Shown here one piece after another: positions 40,701 through 49,259 of a DNA stretch of 64,000 nucleotides. The notes beneath the pieces were generated by a model. It was not told where the DNA came from, did no database searches, and saw only the letters and a list, made by a program, of their open reading frames with translations. Within the stretch, counting starts at the first letter, position 1. The number at the start of each line of letters is the position of its first letter. Origin of the DNA: Histomonas meleagridis (Eukaryota; Parabasalia; Tritrichomonadida; Dientamoebidae); the NCBI GenBank assembly GCA_020186115.1, contig WSYJ01000036.1, positions 186,001-250,000 on the forward strand, read 5' to 3'. Made by a program: the position numbers and the translations under genes.

Positions 40701-42247
40701 AATTGACTACTTACAAAAAACCAAAAATTGTGTGGGAAATGTTAAGTGAAAAACGATGGATAGAAAGAGGTAACGGTTTCTCATACACTTTTGTTAAGTC
40801 TGATATAGGAAATGAATTTAGGATAAAATGTAATGAACCTAAAACATTAATTAAATTACCTAAGATAACACCAATGGTTCCAACAGTTACTAATGTCGAA
40901 ATCTCACAAAATGAAAAAGGTAAAATTATTGTTAGCGGAAAATATAATGGAGGAAAAGAAGGAAAATCGAAAATTATTGTTTCATATATCTCTGATAATG
41001 ATGAAGTTACATTAGAGAACACAGTCGTTCAGAATCTGGTATACAAAAAATCATATCAATTTTCTCCATCGAAAAAACTTTTTGGAAAAATGATTGATGT
41101 AGGTTATATACCTATACGTTCTGATGGGATTGAAGGTAAATGCACATGGTCCAAAAACGGAATCGTTGTTAAGCCAATTCCATCGATTTTATTAGCAAAG
41201 TTCGAATTAAGCGAAGATTTTCCAATGGTTAAATCTTCCATGAAATGTATTATAACAAGAGCTATTTTAGCGGATTCGTTTTCTTATAAATGGTCGAGAA
41301 TACCACTTAACGAAGACCATAAGTTCTTCAAAGAATCGCAAAACAACAAATCACAGGTTTACATCCTCACCTCACACGACGATAACTGCATTTTGAGGTG
41401 TCAAATCCGCGCCATCGGCAAAAACGGTTATATATCTGAGTCATTCTCAATTGAAAAAGAGATTCACATTCAATACAATTCAATGAAGTTCCCAACTTCA
41501 CTCAGCATTGAAATTAAACGTCCTCCGAATCCGAATAAGAAGAAAGAGATAACAGCGCAAAGCTCAATGATATCAATATCATCTATCACATCTATGCAAT
41601 CCATAGTATCCAAAGCGAGTGAAATCTTATCATTACCAAATAGTAGTAGTAATAATCCAAATAACAAAATTCGTAAAGTTGAAACAGGTTACATCTTAAA
41701 TGCAATTGCTGAACCACTTGGGGAGTTTAATATGAATTTAATCATCTGGCAATATAAATTTGAAGATTCTTGGATCGACATTAGTGAAGGAGAAAGTTAT
41801 CTTTTAACGATTGATGACTTCGACAAAATCATTCGTTGCATCTTCACAATGAATGGGAAGTCCATATTTTCGGAAGAAGTCTTTTGTATCATTGATCAAA
41901 AAACTAATGCATTAGCGGCAAGTGCTGCACGCGCTGGGACATTTATATTTAAAGCGGATTACGTTGTCGGAAGTGATTCGTTTTGTACCATTTCATTTGC
42001 GAACGGAGGAATTCGCGTGAAAAACGAAAATGGTAAAGAAGCGAGTTGCAAATGGAAAGACGCAGAGGCAAATGCGATCAAAGGAACAAAGGACAAAATG
42101 GAAATTGTACTGGGAAATGAAACAAAATTCGAAATAATACCAACAAAAATCGAGTCGTATACGTCGGGAATGGTTTCGGTGACGTCGCTGAGGGATTTGT
42201 GCGTGTCGGCATTGAGACAGTTTAGGAAAAGATTCGAAAAAAACTGA
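37793..42247 (+). CDS. AIR9-like LRR and A9-repeat cytoskeletal protein
   Basis: 1484 residues. A basic, Ser-rich N-terminus (MQSSKTKSPNRNKLSNQKRF) suits microtubule binding. Leucine-rich repeats follow (SNLTYLDLSYSPLKT, LSVLKLSGVPINQK, LRTLFADNCKLNNF, LRYLSLSNNNLTTF). The remainder is a chain of about ten Ig-like A9 domains with the hallmark PTLPTFKNVEIIGKLETGQS and VNGTYEGGRKGKCLYKWYFS, repeated as TPMVPTVTNVEIS with VSGKYNGGKEGKS. This order is that of AIR9, found in plants and in trypanosomatids, where it associates with cortical microtubules. A TG dinucleotide run lies just upstream; the frame extends through it but the start at 37793 is preferred. Confidence 0.88.
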   Translation: MQSSKTKSPNRNKLSNQKRFVASGNLGSPLRQKKTDNSFSDNMSETSENSFTLQAEQSGEQRAKKALSSVVNEVPRAQRELSYSNLTYLDLSYSPLKTPNFSTLSQNLSVLKLSGVPINQKIPTLQSLRTLFADNCKLNNFDYIQSLPNLRYLSLSNNNLTTFKGLPSFPLLKSIDLSSNKTSFPTVDIISAIGSLYLETVNRNSITSNDFQTAFSRSPLVGYSLRQGKPLNSSEDSITYLTQDLKKSLGKQFKTGELLIENNKIITIPYTNATNIRWYMSKYPTSQENEEWIIIKEFKTRKLVINQSMQQRLIKAEFQLKNIPKTKFSMYTSNIICIEEEDKLTMPFPIAINVKGEFTEGNLITFYPLQIPYTYKWYLYHQIYKQGKQVSEENTFVIDKSLIGEKLVLTIEPFINKFPELKFQKIHYVTDTIKRQIPIVKGIKFPDELFEGKEIKFNHQIIPQREGFSEIYIEKSTSLTSNWKVICQLDKDNLKYIPTKDDVDYYLRVSYLPILDDESTTINEIPYYFYSNNSVKPTLPTFKNVEIIGKLETGQSIVVNGTYEGGRKGKCLYKWYFSNKSFIRNKPIEAQSINFIVNNENGILRLKKKYLNLYIAVEIIPVRDDNCNGKSIFVFGDKQITEGKKTNELIKGNKTFEIYQQISFLYEFKWYRIHSKSNLELINKGKKYTPNINDSGKYIKLESNDGKHDEIIYINENISLEIKDFKISYDSCKIGSEIYLPETFYYENSIEIQSNSNTEIDWVRINPKNNQQQVIAININPYVLHENDIGHKIKAIYYILDSDDSIIKYKESSNITDVIYRTEADNFICNIKGELKVGEELSVEHENPIYSIKWLKKNYYDKFDLIIEYVFDHIDDENNIIYYKNNKNDSIADNLRLKLSDAECDCFIKAEVIFAELDDNILIPLNEKNPLVVNAVKERVKPIDFAIVLPNNYQNFLSEGTTLKLETIGKLTTYKKPKIVWEMLSEKRWIERGNGFSYTFVKSDIGNEFRIKCNEPKTLIKLPKITPMVPTVTNVEISQNEKGKIIVSGKYNGGKEGKSKIIVSYISDNDEVTLENTVVQNLVYKKSYQFSPSKKLFGKMIDVGYIPIRSDGIEGKCTWSKNGIVVKPIPSILLAKFELSEDFPMVKSSMKCIITRAILADSFSYKWSRIPLNEDHKFFKESQNNKSQVYILTSHDDNCILRCQIRAIGKNGYISESFSIEKEIHIQYNSMKFPTSLSIEIKRPPNPNKKKEITAQSSMISISSITSMQSIVSKASEILSLPNSSSNNPNNKIRKVETGYILNAIAEPLGEFNMNLIIWQYKFEDSWIDISEGESYLLTIDDFDKIIRCIFTMNGKSIFSEEVFCIIDQKTNALAASAARAGTFIFKADYVVGSDSFCTISFANGGIRVKNENGKEASCKWKDAEANAIKGTKDKMEIVLGNETKFEIIPTKIESYTSGMVSVTSLRDLCVSALRQFRKRFEKN

Positions 42248-43348
42248 AATAAAAATGTTATATTATAAAATTTTAAATAGAATTAAACGGAAAATCCAAT
42301 TTTTTTTTTATATTTTAATGTTATAGTAAATATTCTTTAAAACACTTATTTTTATGGTTTTTGGAAATTAATTTGTTAGTGAGTAAAATGCAAAAAATTT
42401 ACCTAAATAAAGAAACAAAGGTTCAGTCTTATCATTGTAATGAGGATTGCTAAAAATCTTAAATATTATGTCCAAATAGTTCAAAAATATTGAAATAAAT
42501 ATCATGCATAAGGCAAACAAATTTATAGAAACGATTACATTTTTAATCTTTGATAAGTAATTTAACTATTTTTATACGTCCATATTCAAATGCAATCATA
42601 AATACTCCGATAAATGATTCCAATAATTTTCAAATATTATTTTGAAAAATAAATATCAAACAAAACATAAAAATATCTTGCTCAAGAAGAATCCTAACAA
42701 CATCTAATATATGAATATCTTTCATGAGATGATGGTTTAATTGTTTGATAAAATAAATGGTATTAATGTAATACCGACGTTCTTGATGTTATAACATTCA
42801 ATCTTGATTCGGCTTTATCGTTAAATAAATTGATTACTGTATTATTCTGTGTCTCTTATTGAGAGATTATATCAGCAGAAAAATATTATTAGAGTTCAAA
42901 CTTTCTAATTTGTATCAATGCACATAAATAATAAAAAATCAATAAATAATATGTAACGATCAAAAAAATTATAATTCTTATAATCGTTAAATTTAAAATT
43001 GTGTTTAAGAAATAAAATAATAATGGTTTACTGATGTGAAACTTTTATTTGCTTCCGAAAAAAGTGACATCATCACCACGTCGTAAAGAGTAAAAAGTAA
43101 AATAAACAAAAGTAATATAAAGCAATCAAAAAAATTAATTCAATTTTTCGATGTAACCCCTATGCAATGACTTAATTTGTGTTGAAACTGCGCGGACAAA
43201 GCGGAATTGTAAACACGCTCGAAAAGAATGAAAAAAGAAAAATATCTCCAAACCCAATTAAATATTCCTTTATAATCTTCAGAAGATTAAAATAAAAACT
43301 CATATAAACTCTTCTTTTAGAGATTGAAAAAAATGAACATTGAATGTT
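42248..43348. other. Intergenic, about 1.1 kb, with a small ankyrin relic
   Basis: AT-rich, no gene apart from the ankyrin relic at 42540-42740. Confidence 0.55.
42540..42740 (-). pseudogene. Ankyrin unit relic
   Basis: On the minus strand a unit reads GVFMIAFEYGRIKIVKLLIK after spacer-like sequence (TCCAATAATTTTCAAATATT on the plus strand). A further piece, VVRILLEQDIFM, lies upstream in another frame. It is too decayed for a gene. Confidence 0.55.
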
Positions 43349-43681
43349 TTAAGAATATGAATCATAATCAGTTGTTGTATATTCTGCATATGTTGTGTAG
43401 TCATCAGTGTAACCACTATATTCATCATCACTTCCACTTTTAGGTGGTTGAGAATCTTGAACTTGTGCTGGTGGAGGATTTTGAGCTGGGGGTGGAGAAG
43501 CTGAAGGTTTAGCTTCTGATGATTTCTTTGAGCTTGAAGAAGAGGATGTAGATTCGTCTTTGGTTGGTGGTGGAGGTGGCTTTGATTCAACAGGCTTTGG
43601 TTCTGGTGGTTTTTCGGCTGGCTTCTCTGGCTTTTTCTCCTTTGTTTCCTTTGGCTTTTCGTCATCAACTTCTTTACACAT
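43349..43681 (-). CDS. Small Pro/Lys/Ser-rich protein with Tyr-rich tail
   Basis: 110 residues of unknown family. It begins MCKEVDDEKPKETKEKKPEK, continues as a low-complexity Pro/Lys/Glu then Ser/Pro/Gln-rich region (PPPPPTKDESTSSSSSSKK), and ends in an acidic tyrosine-rich tail (DDEYSGYTDDYTTYAEYTTT). It is intrinsically disordered throughout, with no signal peptide. A good initiator (TCACTT) sits a few bases upstream of the ATG, which is the main reason to believe the gene. A longer overlapping frame on the same strand (43300-43707) is its shadow. The tail could be a phosphorylation or protein-binding segment. Confidence 0.65.
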   Translation of the reverse strand: MCKEVDDEKPKETKEKKPEKPAEKPPEPKPVESKPPPPPTKDESTSSSSSSKKSSEAKPSASPPPAQNPPPAQVQDSQPPKSGSDDEYSGYTDDYTTYAEYTTTDYDSYS

Positions 43682-43685
43682 TTGG

Positions 43686-43691
43686 AAGTGA
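43686..43691 (-). promoter_or_regulatory. Initiator-like TCACTT
   Basis: Minus-strand TCACTT with the putative +1 A at 43689, about eight bases before the ATG at 43681. Confidence 0.5.
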
Positions 43692-43889
43692 TGTTATTAA
43701 TTACCAACTCTCAGAAAAATTCACAATCAATTGAAAAAGCTTTTGTTTCTTAAATTGTACGTTAAAGAGCTGATTTGTAAACTAAGGAAAACGGTGAGGT
43801 TTTTAAATGGACGATTGGTGTTTTTTGCTTTTGCTTATGGGGACCGAAAGGGTACCAAAATAAAATTTTGTCTCTATTCAAATCCAAGA

Positions 43890-44474
43890 ATGCATTCTTT
43901 GAAAGTTGTGTTTTTGGGAAATTCACAAGTAGGTAAAACATGTATAATTAACAGATATATCACGGGTGAATTCCCAGATTCAACAAAGCCAACAATTGGA
44001 ATGGCTTTTTCAACAAAAATAACATCTTTTAATGTAGGAAAAGAAACAGTCGAACTCCAAATTTGGGATACAGCAGGACAAGAAATATATCGTGGGTTGT
44101 CACCAATGTATTATCGAAATTCTTCAATAATTATTGTTGTTTATGATGTGACAAAACCAGAAAGTTTTGACTCAGTTCCACAATGGATTAAAGATTTTGA
44201 ACAAAATGCTGTGGATCGAAATACCGTTGTTATTGGAGTTTGCGGAAATAAAATTGATTTGGATTCTCAAATATCAAGTTTTAAGGCAAAAACAACATTT
44301 CCCGATCTTGAAAATGTTGACTATTTCCAAGTAAGTGCTCTTACTGGTGTCGGAATCGAAAACATGTTTCAGAATCTTATTCAAAAATACCTTGATACAA
44401 AACCTCATTCAAACACTTTTACCCAAAAGAGCGTTGAGCGCGTTCAGGAAAAAACGGAGCCATCATGTTGCTAA
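43890..44474 (+). CDS. Rab-family small GTPase
   Basis: 194 residues. All G motifs are canonical: VVFLGNSQVGKTCIINRYIT (P-loop), PTIGMAFSTK (switch I), LQIWDTAGQEIYRGLSPMYY (switch II with RabF-type residues), VCGNKIDL and QVSALTG. The C-terminus ends in a double cysteine (PSCC) for twin geranylgeranylation, as in Rabs acting in vesicle traffic. The frame is open for 53 codons further upstream, but that segment does not look Rab-like and the family begins near this Met; TTCAAATCC just before it may serve as a weak initiator. Subfamily is uncertain (Rab5/21-like switch region). Confidence 0.92.
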   Translation: MHSLKVVFLGNSQVGKTCIINRYITGEFPDSTKPTIGMAFSTKITSFNVGKETVELQIWDTAGQEIYRGLSPMYYRNSSIIIVVYDVTKPESFDSVPQWIKDFEQNAVDRNTVVIGVCGNKIDLDSQISSFKAKTTFPDLENVDYFQVSALTGVGIENMFQNLIQKYLDTKPHSNTFTQKSVERVQEKTEPSCC

Positions 44475-45006
44475 CGGATTACAACTTGTTGTGTAAATTT
44501 TAGCTGAAAAAAAATTATATGACTTTTTGTGTGGTTTATTTAGGTAAAAAGCTTTTTTGTAAATTTCACAATTAATTTACAATTCCAACAAAACGTTTTG
44601 TAAAATTTGTTTCGATAAATACAACAAGTATTATGAAGGAAAAAAGTTACGATAACGGATTATCAAACAAGATGAGCCACTTGTTTCACTTTAACGAATA
44701 ATATTTAATTTAAATAACTGAAAAAAATATTGATATCAATATCGAAAGAACAATGGAATTTTTTGATATAAATTATGAAATAGCCAAGTCACTTGGTGCA
44801 CAAATAGATAAATAATGTTTCAGTCATAATTAATATTATTTTTGTACAATTACAATTTGGGTTTTAATATTTTGTGAAAATATTAGCCGCAATGATTTTT
44901 ATAATGAAAATGTTCATGAGCTTCCTTTAATCTGTTCAATCATATATTTAGTACTAAATATTCATATTAAGTTTACTAACAATTCGAAAATTTACCCTAT
45001 AAACAT
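44475..45006. other. Intergenic, nothing recognised
   Basis: AT-rich with stops in all frames. Confidence 0.5.
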
Positions 45007-45500
45007 GTCAAGGAGAAAAGATCTTCAATTGATTTCTGATGCATTTGATAATGATAAGGATGCACAGTACAAGTGCATGTACTTTTATGCAACATTTCCA
45101 CAAAAAGTAATTTGCGAACAATACATCCTTCCTAATTAATTGACTTCCAATAAATGATTATTGTGTCTTGTTGCTAATCCGATTATTGAAATTGATCCTT
45201 TACCAGAACTCATTGAAGCTTTTTTAGCAAGCGAAGACACTGAAGTTGTTAACACTACAATTGAATCCTTTGGAACTATTGACAACATAATTCTCAATAT
45301 ATCAAAATCCGAATATGATAAAGTCCGTGCTTATTGCCTTAAATTCCCTCAATTGTCAGCAAGCTAAGAAAAAGCCCATCTTCTCACAGACCCTGATTGG
45401 GGCGTCCGTTCTTCACTTGCTACATATCTTATTCAAGCCAATGATCCTGTTAAATCCTGTGAATTGCCATCAAATTAATTTCATATTCAATTTGGCAAGT
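45007..45500 (+). pseudogene. HEAT-repeat gene fragment (PP2A regulatory A-subunit-like)
   Basis: Pieces in changing frames read MSRRKDLQLISDAFDNDKDA, LPELIEAFLASEDTEVVNTT, and, after further lesions, DPDWGVRSSLATYLIQAND. The helix pairs and the W.VR..LA..I pattern are those of HEAT repeats, closest to the scaffold A subunit of protein phosphatase 2A. There are stops at about 45137 and 45365. The fragment ends before the next ankyrin locus. Family assignment within HEAT proteins is uncertain. Confidence 0.55.
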
Positions 45501-45745
45501 TAAGTGCACTCCGTTCACTTACAGCTTTTATCAACACCTTTCCCAAGAGGACATTTGTTGTTTTGTAAATTCTTTCAAAACTAAATTCATCACCCAACTC
45601 CCTAGCAATCTGTTCTTCCTCTTGATGACTGACACAGTGATCTTGACCCCATCCGCAATCACAAAGAACAATTTGAAACGTATTGCAATAAGAAGTTTCC
45701 AATTTTCTGAAGTTTATTAAGCACTTAATAAAAGTAACTTTATAA

Positions 45746-46993
45746 AACACTCTGATTTCGCCAAAGTACATTCTTAATGATGTTAGTACTACAATATACA
45801 CAGGAGATAAAAATTTGAATAATCCATCAGCCGACTTGAAATTCCTAATTGAGCTTGAGAAAACTATATTCAGTTTAACTGAAGAAAACTTCCAGCCGTC
45901 CATCAAAAAAATATTGGAATTATTCGATTCAAATTATCCATACACATTTAATACTATTATAAGTAACATCGTTTATAATGCATTTTCATCACCAAAGTGT
46001 GTATTTGATGTTTACTTAAATTTTTTAGAGACACTTCAATCTAAAGAAGAAGAAATTAATCAAAATATTGTTAGACTAACATCAATTTTTATCAAACTTA
46101 TATCTAAAATGAACACACAAGAATCTTATTATTTAATTGAGAAAATGATTATACAGAATTTGATTGATAAAAATATTACTAGAAATATTAATTCAAAATA
46201 TTTTGCACACTACAAAACAGAAATAGAAAACAAAAAGAGAAATTATTATCCATTTGAAAAATACTTTTTTGATAATTATGAAGAACTATCAAAGAATGAT
46301 TTTGAACTTCATAAGAAATTAATTAAAGAAGGACATAATCCAAATGAAATTGCAAAGATAATTCGAAATGATGAAATAGAAAAACTTCAAGAAATATCAT
46401 CACAAACAAATTTTAATTTTGATCAAATAATTGAACCATCACTTTATGAAAGATGTTCATTCATTAATCAAAAAAATGTTACACTAACTGATTATGCAGC
46501 ATTTTTTTCTTCTATTAAATGTTTTAAATATTTACTTATGAATGGTGCAAAAGTAGAAAATACAGGTAAATATGCAGTTGCAAGTGGAAATGAAGAAATC
46601 ATTCATTTGTGTGAGCAAAATCATTCATCATTTGAAGGTGCATATGAAACAGCAATTATGTTCCATCGAAATGATATTTTCAAATATCTTTATGAAAGCA
46701 AATTAGAAAAAACACAGCCATATTATTTGGTAAGTTTTTGTATTAAAAAAGATAATTATAATATTCTAAAATATTTTGAAGAAGAAGGAATGAATGTTGA
46801 TGATGATAATATAAATGAATCATCAAGAAATGGAAATTTATATCTTGTTAAATATTTCATTCAAAATAATCAAATTCCTAAAAATATTTTGCCATTTGCT
46901 TCAGAATCAGGAAATGTTGAACTTGTGAAATATATTTTAGATAAAGAAGGAATTGATGTTAATGCAAAAAATATTCATTTTAATAATTTGTAA
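45746..46993 (+). CDS. DUF3447/ankyrin protein lacking an ATG
   Basis: A frame of about 415 codons with the full DUF3447 order: FLIELEKTIFSLTEENFQPS, YPYTFNTIISNIVYNAFSS, DFELHKKLIKEGHNPNEIAK, KLQEISSQTNFNFDQ, RCSFINQKNVTLTDYAAFF, NTGKYAVASGNEEIIHLCEQ, then DIFKYLYESKLE and an ankyrin unit (LPFASESGNVELVKYILDKE, GIDVNAKNIH) before a stop in the spacer. No ATG precedes the domain: the frame opens after a TAA at 45743-45745, and the first Met comes about 100 residues into the domain. The 5' end was probably lost or replaced, perhaps at a junction with the HEAT fragment. It may be a pseudogene. Confidence 0.65.
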   Translation, partial: NTLISPKYILNDVSTTIYTGDKNLNNPSADLKFLIELEKTIFSLTEENFQPSIKKILELFDSNYPYTFNTIISNIVYNAFSSPKCVFDVYLNFLETLQSKEEEINQNIVRLTSIFIKLISKMNTQESYYLIEKMIIQNLIDKNITRNINSKYFAHYKTEIENKKRNYYPFEKYFFDNYEELSKNDFELHKKLIKEGHNPNEIAKIIRNDEIEKLQEISSQTNFNFDQIIEPSLYERCSFINQKNVTLTDYAAFFSSIKCFKYLLMNGAKVENTGKYAVASGNEEIIHLCEQNHSSFEGAYETAIMFHRNDIFKYLYESKLEKTQPYYLVSFCIKKDNYNILKYFEEEGMNVDDDNINESSRNGNLYLVKYFIQNNQIPKNILPFASESGNVELVKYILDKEGIDVNAKNIHFNNL

Positions 46994-48507
46994 TATGTTA
47001 TAATAATTTGAAATATGTTTTAATAATTTATAATATGTTTTAATAATTTTATATATGTTTTAATAATTTGAAATATGTTTTAATAATTTGAAACAGCACT
47101 TCATATAGCAGTTAGAAATAATAATATAGAAATAGTAAAATTACTTTTAGATAAAGAAGGAATTGATGTTAATGCAAAAACTATTCATTTGAATAATTTG
47201 TAATATGTTTTAATAATTTGGAATATGTTTTAATAATTTGGAATATGTTTTAATAATTTAAAATATGTTTTAATAATTTAGAATATATTTTAATAATTTT
47301 ATATATGTTTTAATAATTTGGAATATGTTTTAATAATTTGGAATATGTTTTAAAAATTCGGAATATGTTTTAATAATTTGAAATATGGTTTAATAATTTT
47401 ATATATGTTTTAATAATTTGAAACAGCACTTCATATAGCAGTTAGAAATAATAATATTGAAATCGTAAAATTACTTTTAGATAAAGAAGGAATTGATGTT
47501 AATGTAAAAGATATTTTGAATAATTTTATATATGTTTTAATAATTTTATATATGTTTTAATAATTTGAAACAGCACTTCATATAGCAGTTAGAAATAATA
47601 ATATAGAAATAGTAAAATTACTTTTAGATAAAGGAATTGATGTTCATGTAAAAACTATTCATTTAAATAATTTAGAATGTGTTTTAATAATTTTATATAT
47701 GTTTTAATAATTTTATATATGTTTTAATAAGTTAGAATATGTTTTAATAATTTTATATATGTTTTAATAATTTAGAATATGTTTTAATAATTTAAAATAT
47801 ATTTTAATAATTTTATATATGTTTTAATAATTTATAATATGTTTTAATAATTTAAAATATGTTTTAATAATTTTATATATGTTTTAATAATTTGAAACAG
47901 CACTTCATATAGCTGTTAGAAATATTAATATAGAAATAGTAAAATTACTTTTAGATAAAGGAATTAATATTAATGCTAAAACTATTCATTTGAATAATTT
48001 TATATATGTTTTAATAATTTGAAATATGTTTTAATAATTTGGAATATGTTTTAATAATTTGAAATATGTTTTAATAATTTGAAACAGCACTTCATATAGC
48101 AGTTAGAAATAATAATATAGAAATAGTAAAATTACTTTTAGATAAAGGAATTAATATTAATGCAAAAACTATTCATTTGAATAATTTGTAATATGTTTTA
48201 ATAATATAGAATATGTTTTAATAATTTATAATATGTTTTAATAATTTGGAATATGTTTTAATAATTTAGAATATGTTTTAATAATTTAGAATATGTTTTA
48301 ATAATTTGGAATATGTTTTAATAATTTAAAATATATTTTAATAATTTTATATATGTTTTAATAATTTGGAATATGTTTTAATAATTTAAAATATATTTTA
48401 ATAATTTTATATATGTTTTAATAATTTGGAATATGTTTTAATAATTTAGAATATGTTTTAATAATTTAGAATATGTTTTAATAATTTGGAATATGTTTTA
48501 ATAAATT
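46976..48507. repeat. 20-bp minisatellite TTTTAATAATTTGGAATATG, six blocks
   Basis: Blocks at about 46976-47089, 47193-47419, 47511-47566, 47664-47893, 47990-48080 and 48177-48507, each placed exactly between ankyrin units. Copies differ mainly at the two bases after TTT (GG, GA, AA, TA). Any frame meets a stop within three copies. The last copy of each block merges into TTTGAAACAGCACTT, the start of the next unit. Confidence 0.95.
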
Positions 48508-48595
48508 GAAACAGCAAAACAAATTGCACAACAAAAAGGCTACACAGAAATAGTAAATTTATTTGGTGAAAAAAGTACGAACCAATCGATATAAT
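46994..48595 (+). other. Ankyrin-unit array separated by 20-bp minisatellites
   Basis: Five near-identical units (ETALHIAVRNNNIEIVKLLL DKEGIDVNAKT) begin at 47090, 47420, 47567, 47894 and 48081, and a distinct last unit (ETAKQIAQQKGYTEIVNLFG) begins at 48508 and ends with its own stop after TNQSI. Steps are 330, 147, 327, 187 and 427. Units with a one-codon deletion account for the 3-base offsets, so each step is 170 + 20k (k = 8, -1, 8, 1, 13). All intervening DNA is made of a 20-mer. Confidence 0.85.
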
Positions 48596-48793
48596 ATGAA
48601 CAAGTAACAATGAATAAAAAGAGATATTTCTATAAATTTATACTTCGAAAGATTAATTAAGCAAAGAAAATCAAAATCTGGAAATAATTTATTAATTACC
48701 ATCTTTTATAATAATGTATTTTCTTCTTATAAAACATTTTTTTCATTGAATCAAAAAAACCTTTATGTTTTTATTATTATTATTAGACATATT

Positions 48794-49228
48794 CTACTTA
48801 ACGACAAGTTCCTTGAATCCTGTGTTTGGATCTTGTTCTCGAGTGAAAAAAATTCCAGAACATTGATATATATCAATTAAAACAATTTCTGCTGTTGTGT
48901 CAACTAGAGAACCTGGCATAAGGTGTCCACCCTTAGTATTTCCTTCTGAGTCAGCAACAGAAATATGAACATGAATTCCAACATCTGTAACAGTACCAAC
49001 TAATGAAACAATTTCAAGCGGCCCGGGTATTGTAACAATTTTTTCATTTGTAGGCGTTGCACCAGCCAAACGAATAACGCAATTTTTAAGTGATCCAACA
49101 CATGTTGAGATTGAGAGGGAACACTTACCATAAAGATTTTTCACCGATAAAGCAATCTCATTTTTTATTGTTTCGTATAAATCATTTCCTGGGAGAATTC
49201 TTTTTACTATAATTTTTGGTGGGTCCAT
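48794..49228 (-). CDS. PPC/DUF296 domain protein
   Basis: 144 residues, essentially a single plants-and-prokaryotes-conserved (PPC, DUF296) domain: RILPGNDLYETIKNEIALSV, LSISTCVGSLKNCVIRLAGA, PLEIVSLVGTVTDVGIHVHI, SVADSEGNTKGGHLMPGSLV, TAEIVLIDI. The HxH and GGHL residues of the trimeric fold are present. In plants the domain follows AT-hooks in nuclear proteins; stand-alone forms are typical of bacteria and archaea, and no AT-hook is present here. Origin by transfer from a prokaryote is possible. The gene is divergent from the DUF3447 gene with only 31 bases between the two start codons. Confidence 0.9.
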   Translation of the reverse strand: MDPPKIIVKRILPGNDLYETIKNEIALSVKNLYGKCSLSISTCVGSLKNCVIRLAGATPTNEKIVTIPGPLEIVSLVGTVTDVGIHVHISVADSEGNTKGGHLMPGSLVDTTAEIVLIDIYQCSGIFFTREQDPNTGFKELVVK

Positions 49229-49259
49229 CTGGAAAATACGTTTAGGTTATTTCTTAGAA
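49229..49259. promoter_or_regulatory. 31-bp bidirectional promoter region
   Basis: The whole space between two divergent ATGs. It contains GAAAATACGTTTA (ACGTTTA at 49238-49244); the same 13-mer occurs at 54982-54994 upstream of the serine palmitoyltransferase gene. Confidence 0.45.

Noticed and set aside
43300-43707. 135-codon Gln/His-rich minus-strand frame
   Set aside because: It is the alternative frame of the Pro-rich gene, which has the better initiator and composition.
45487-45906. 139-codon minus-strand frame across the HEAT fragment and DUF3447 start
   Set aside because: It overlaps coding homology on the plus strand on both sides and shows no domain.
46976-48507. Centromere or telomere satellite
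   Set aside because: The 20-mer is interrupted by coding units at fixed phase and limited to one locus here; nothing supports a chromosomal role.
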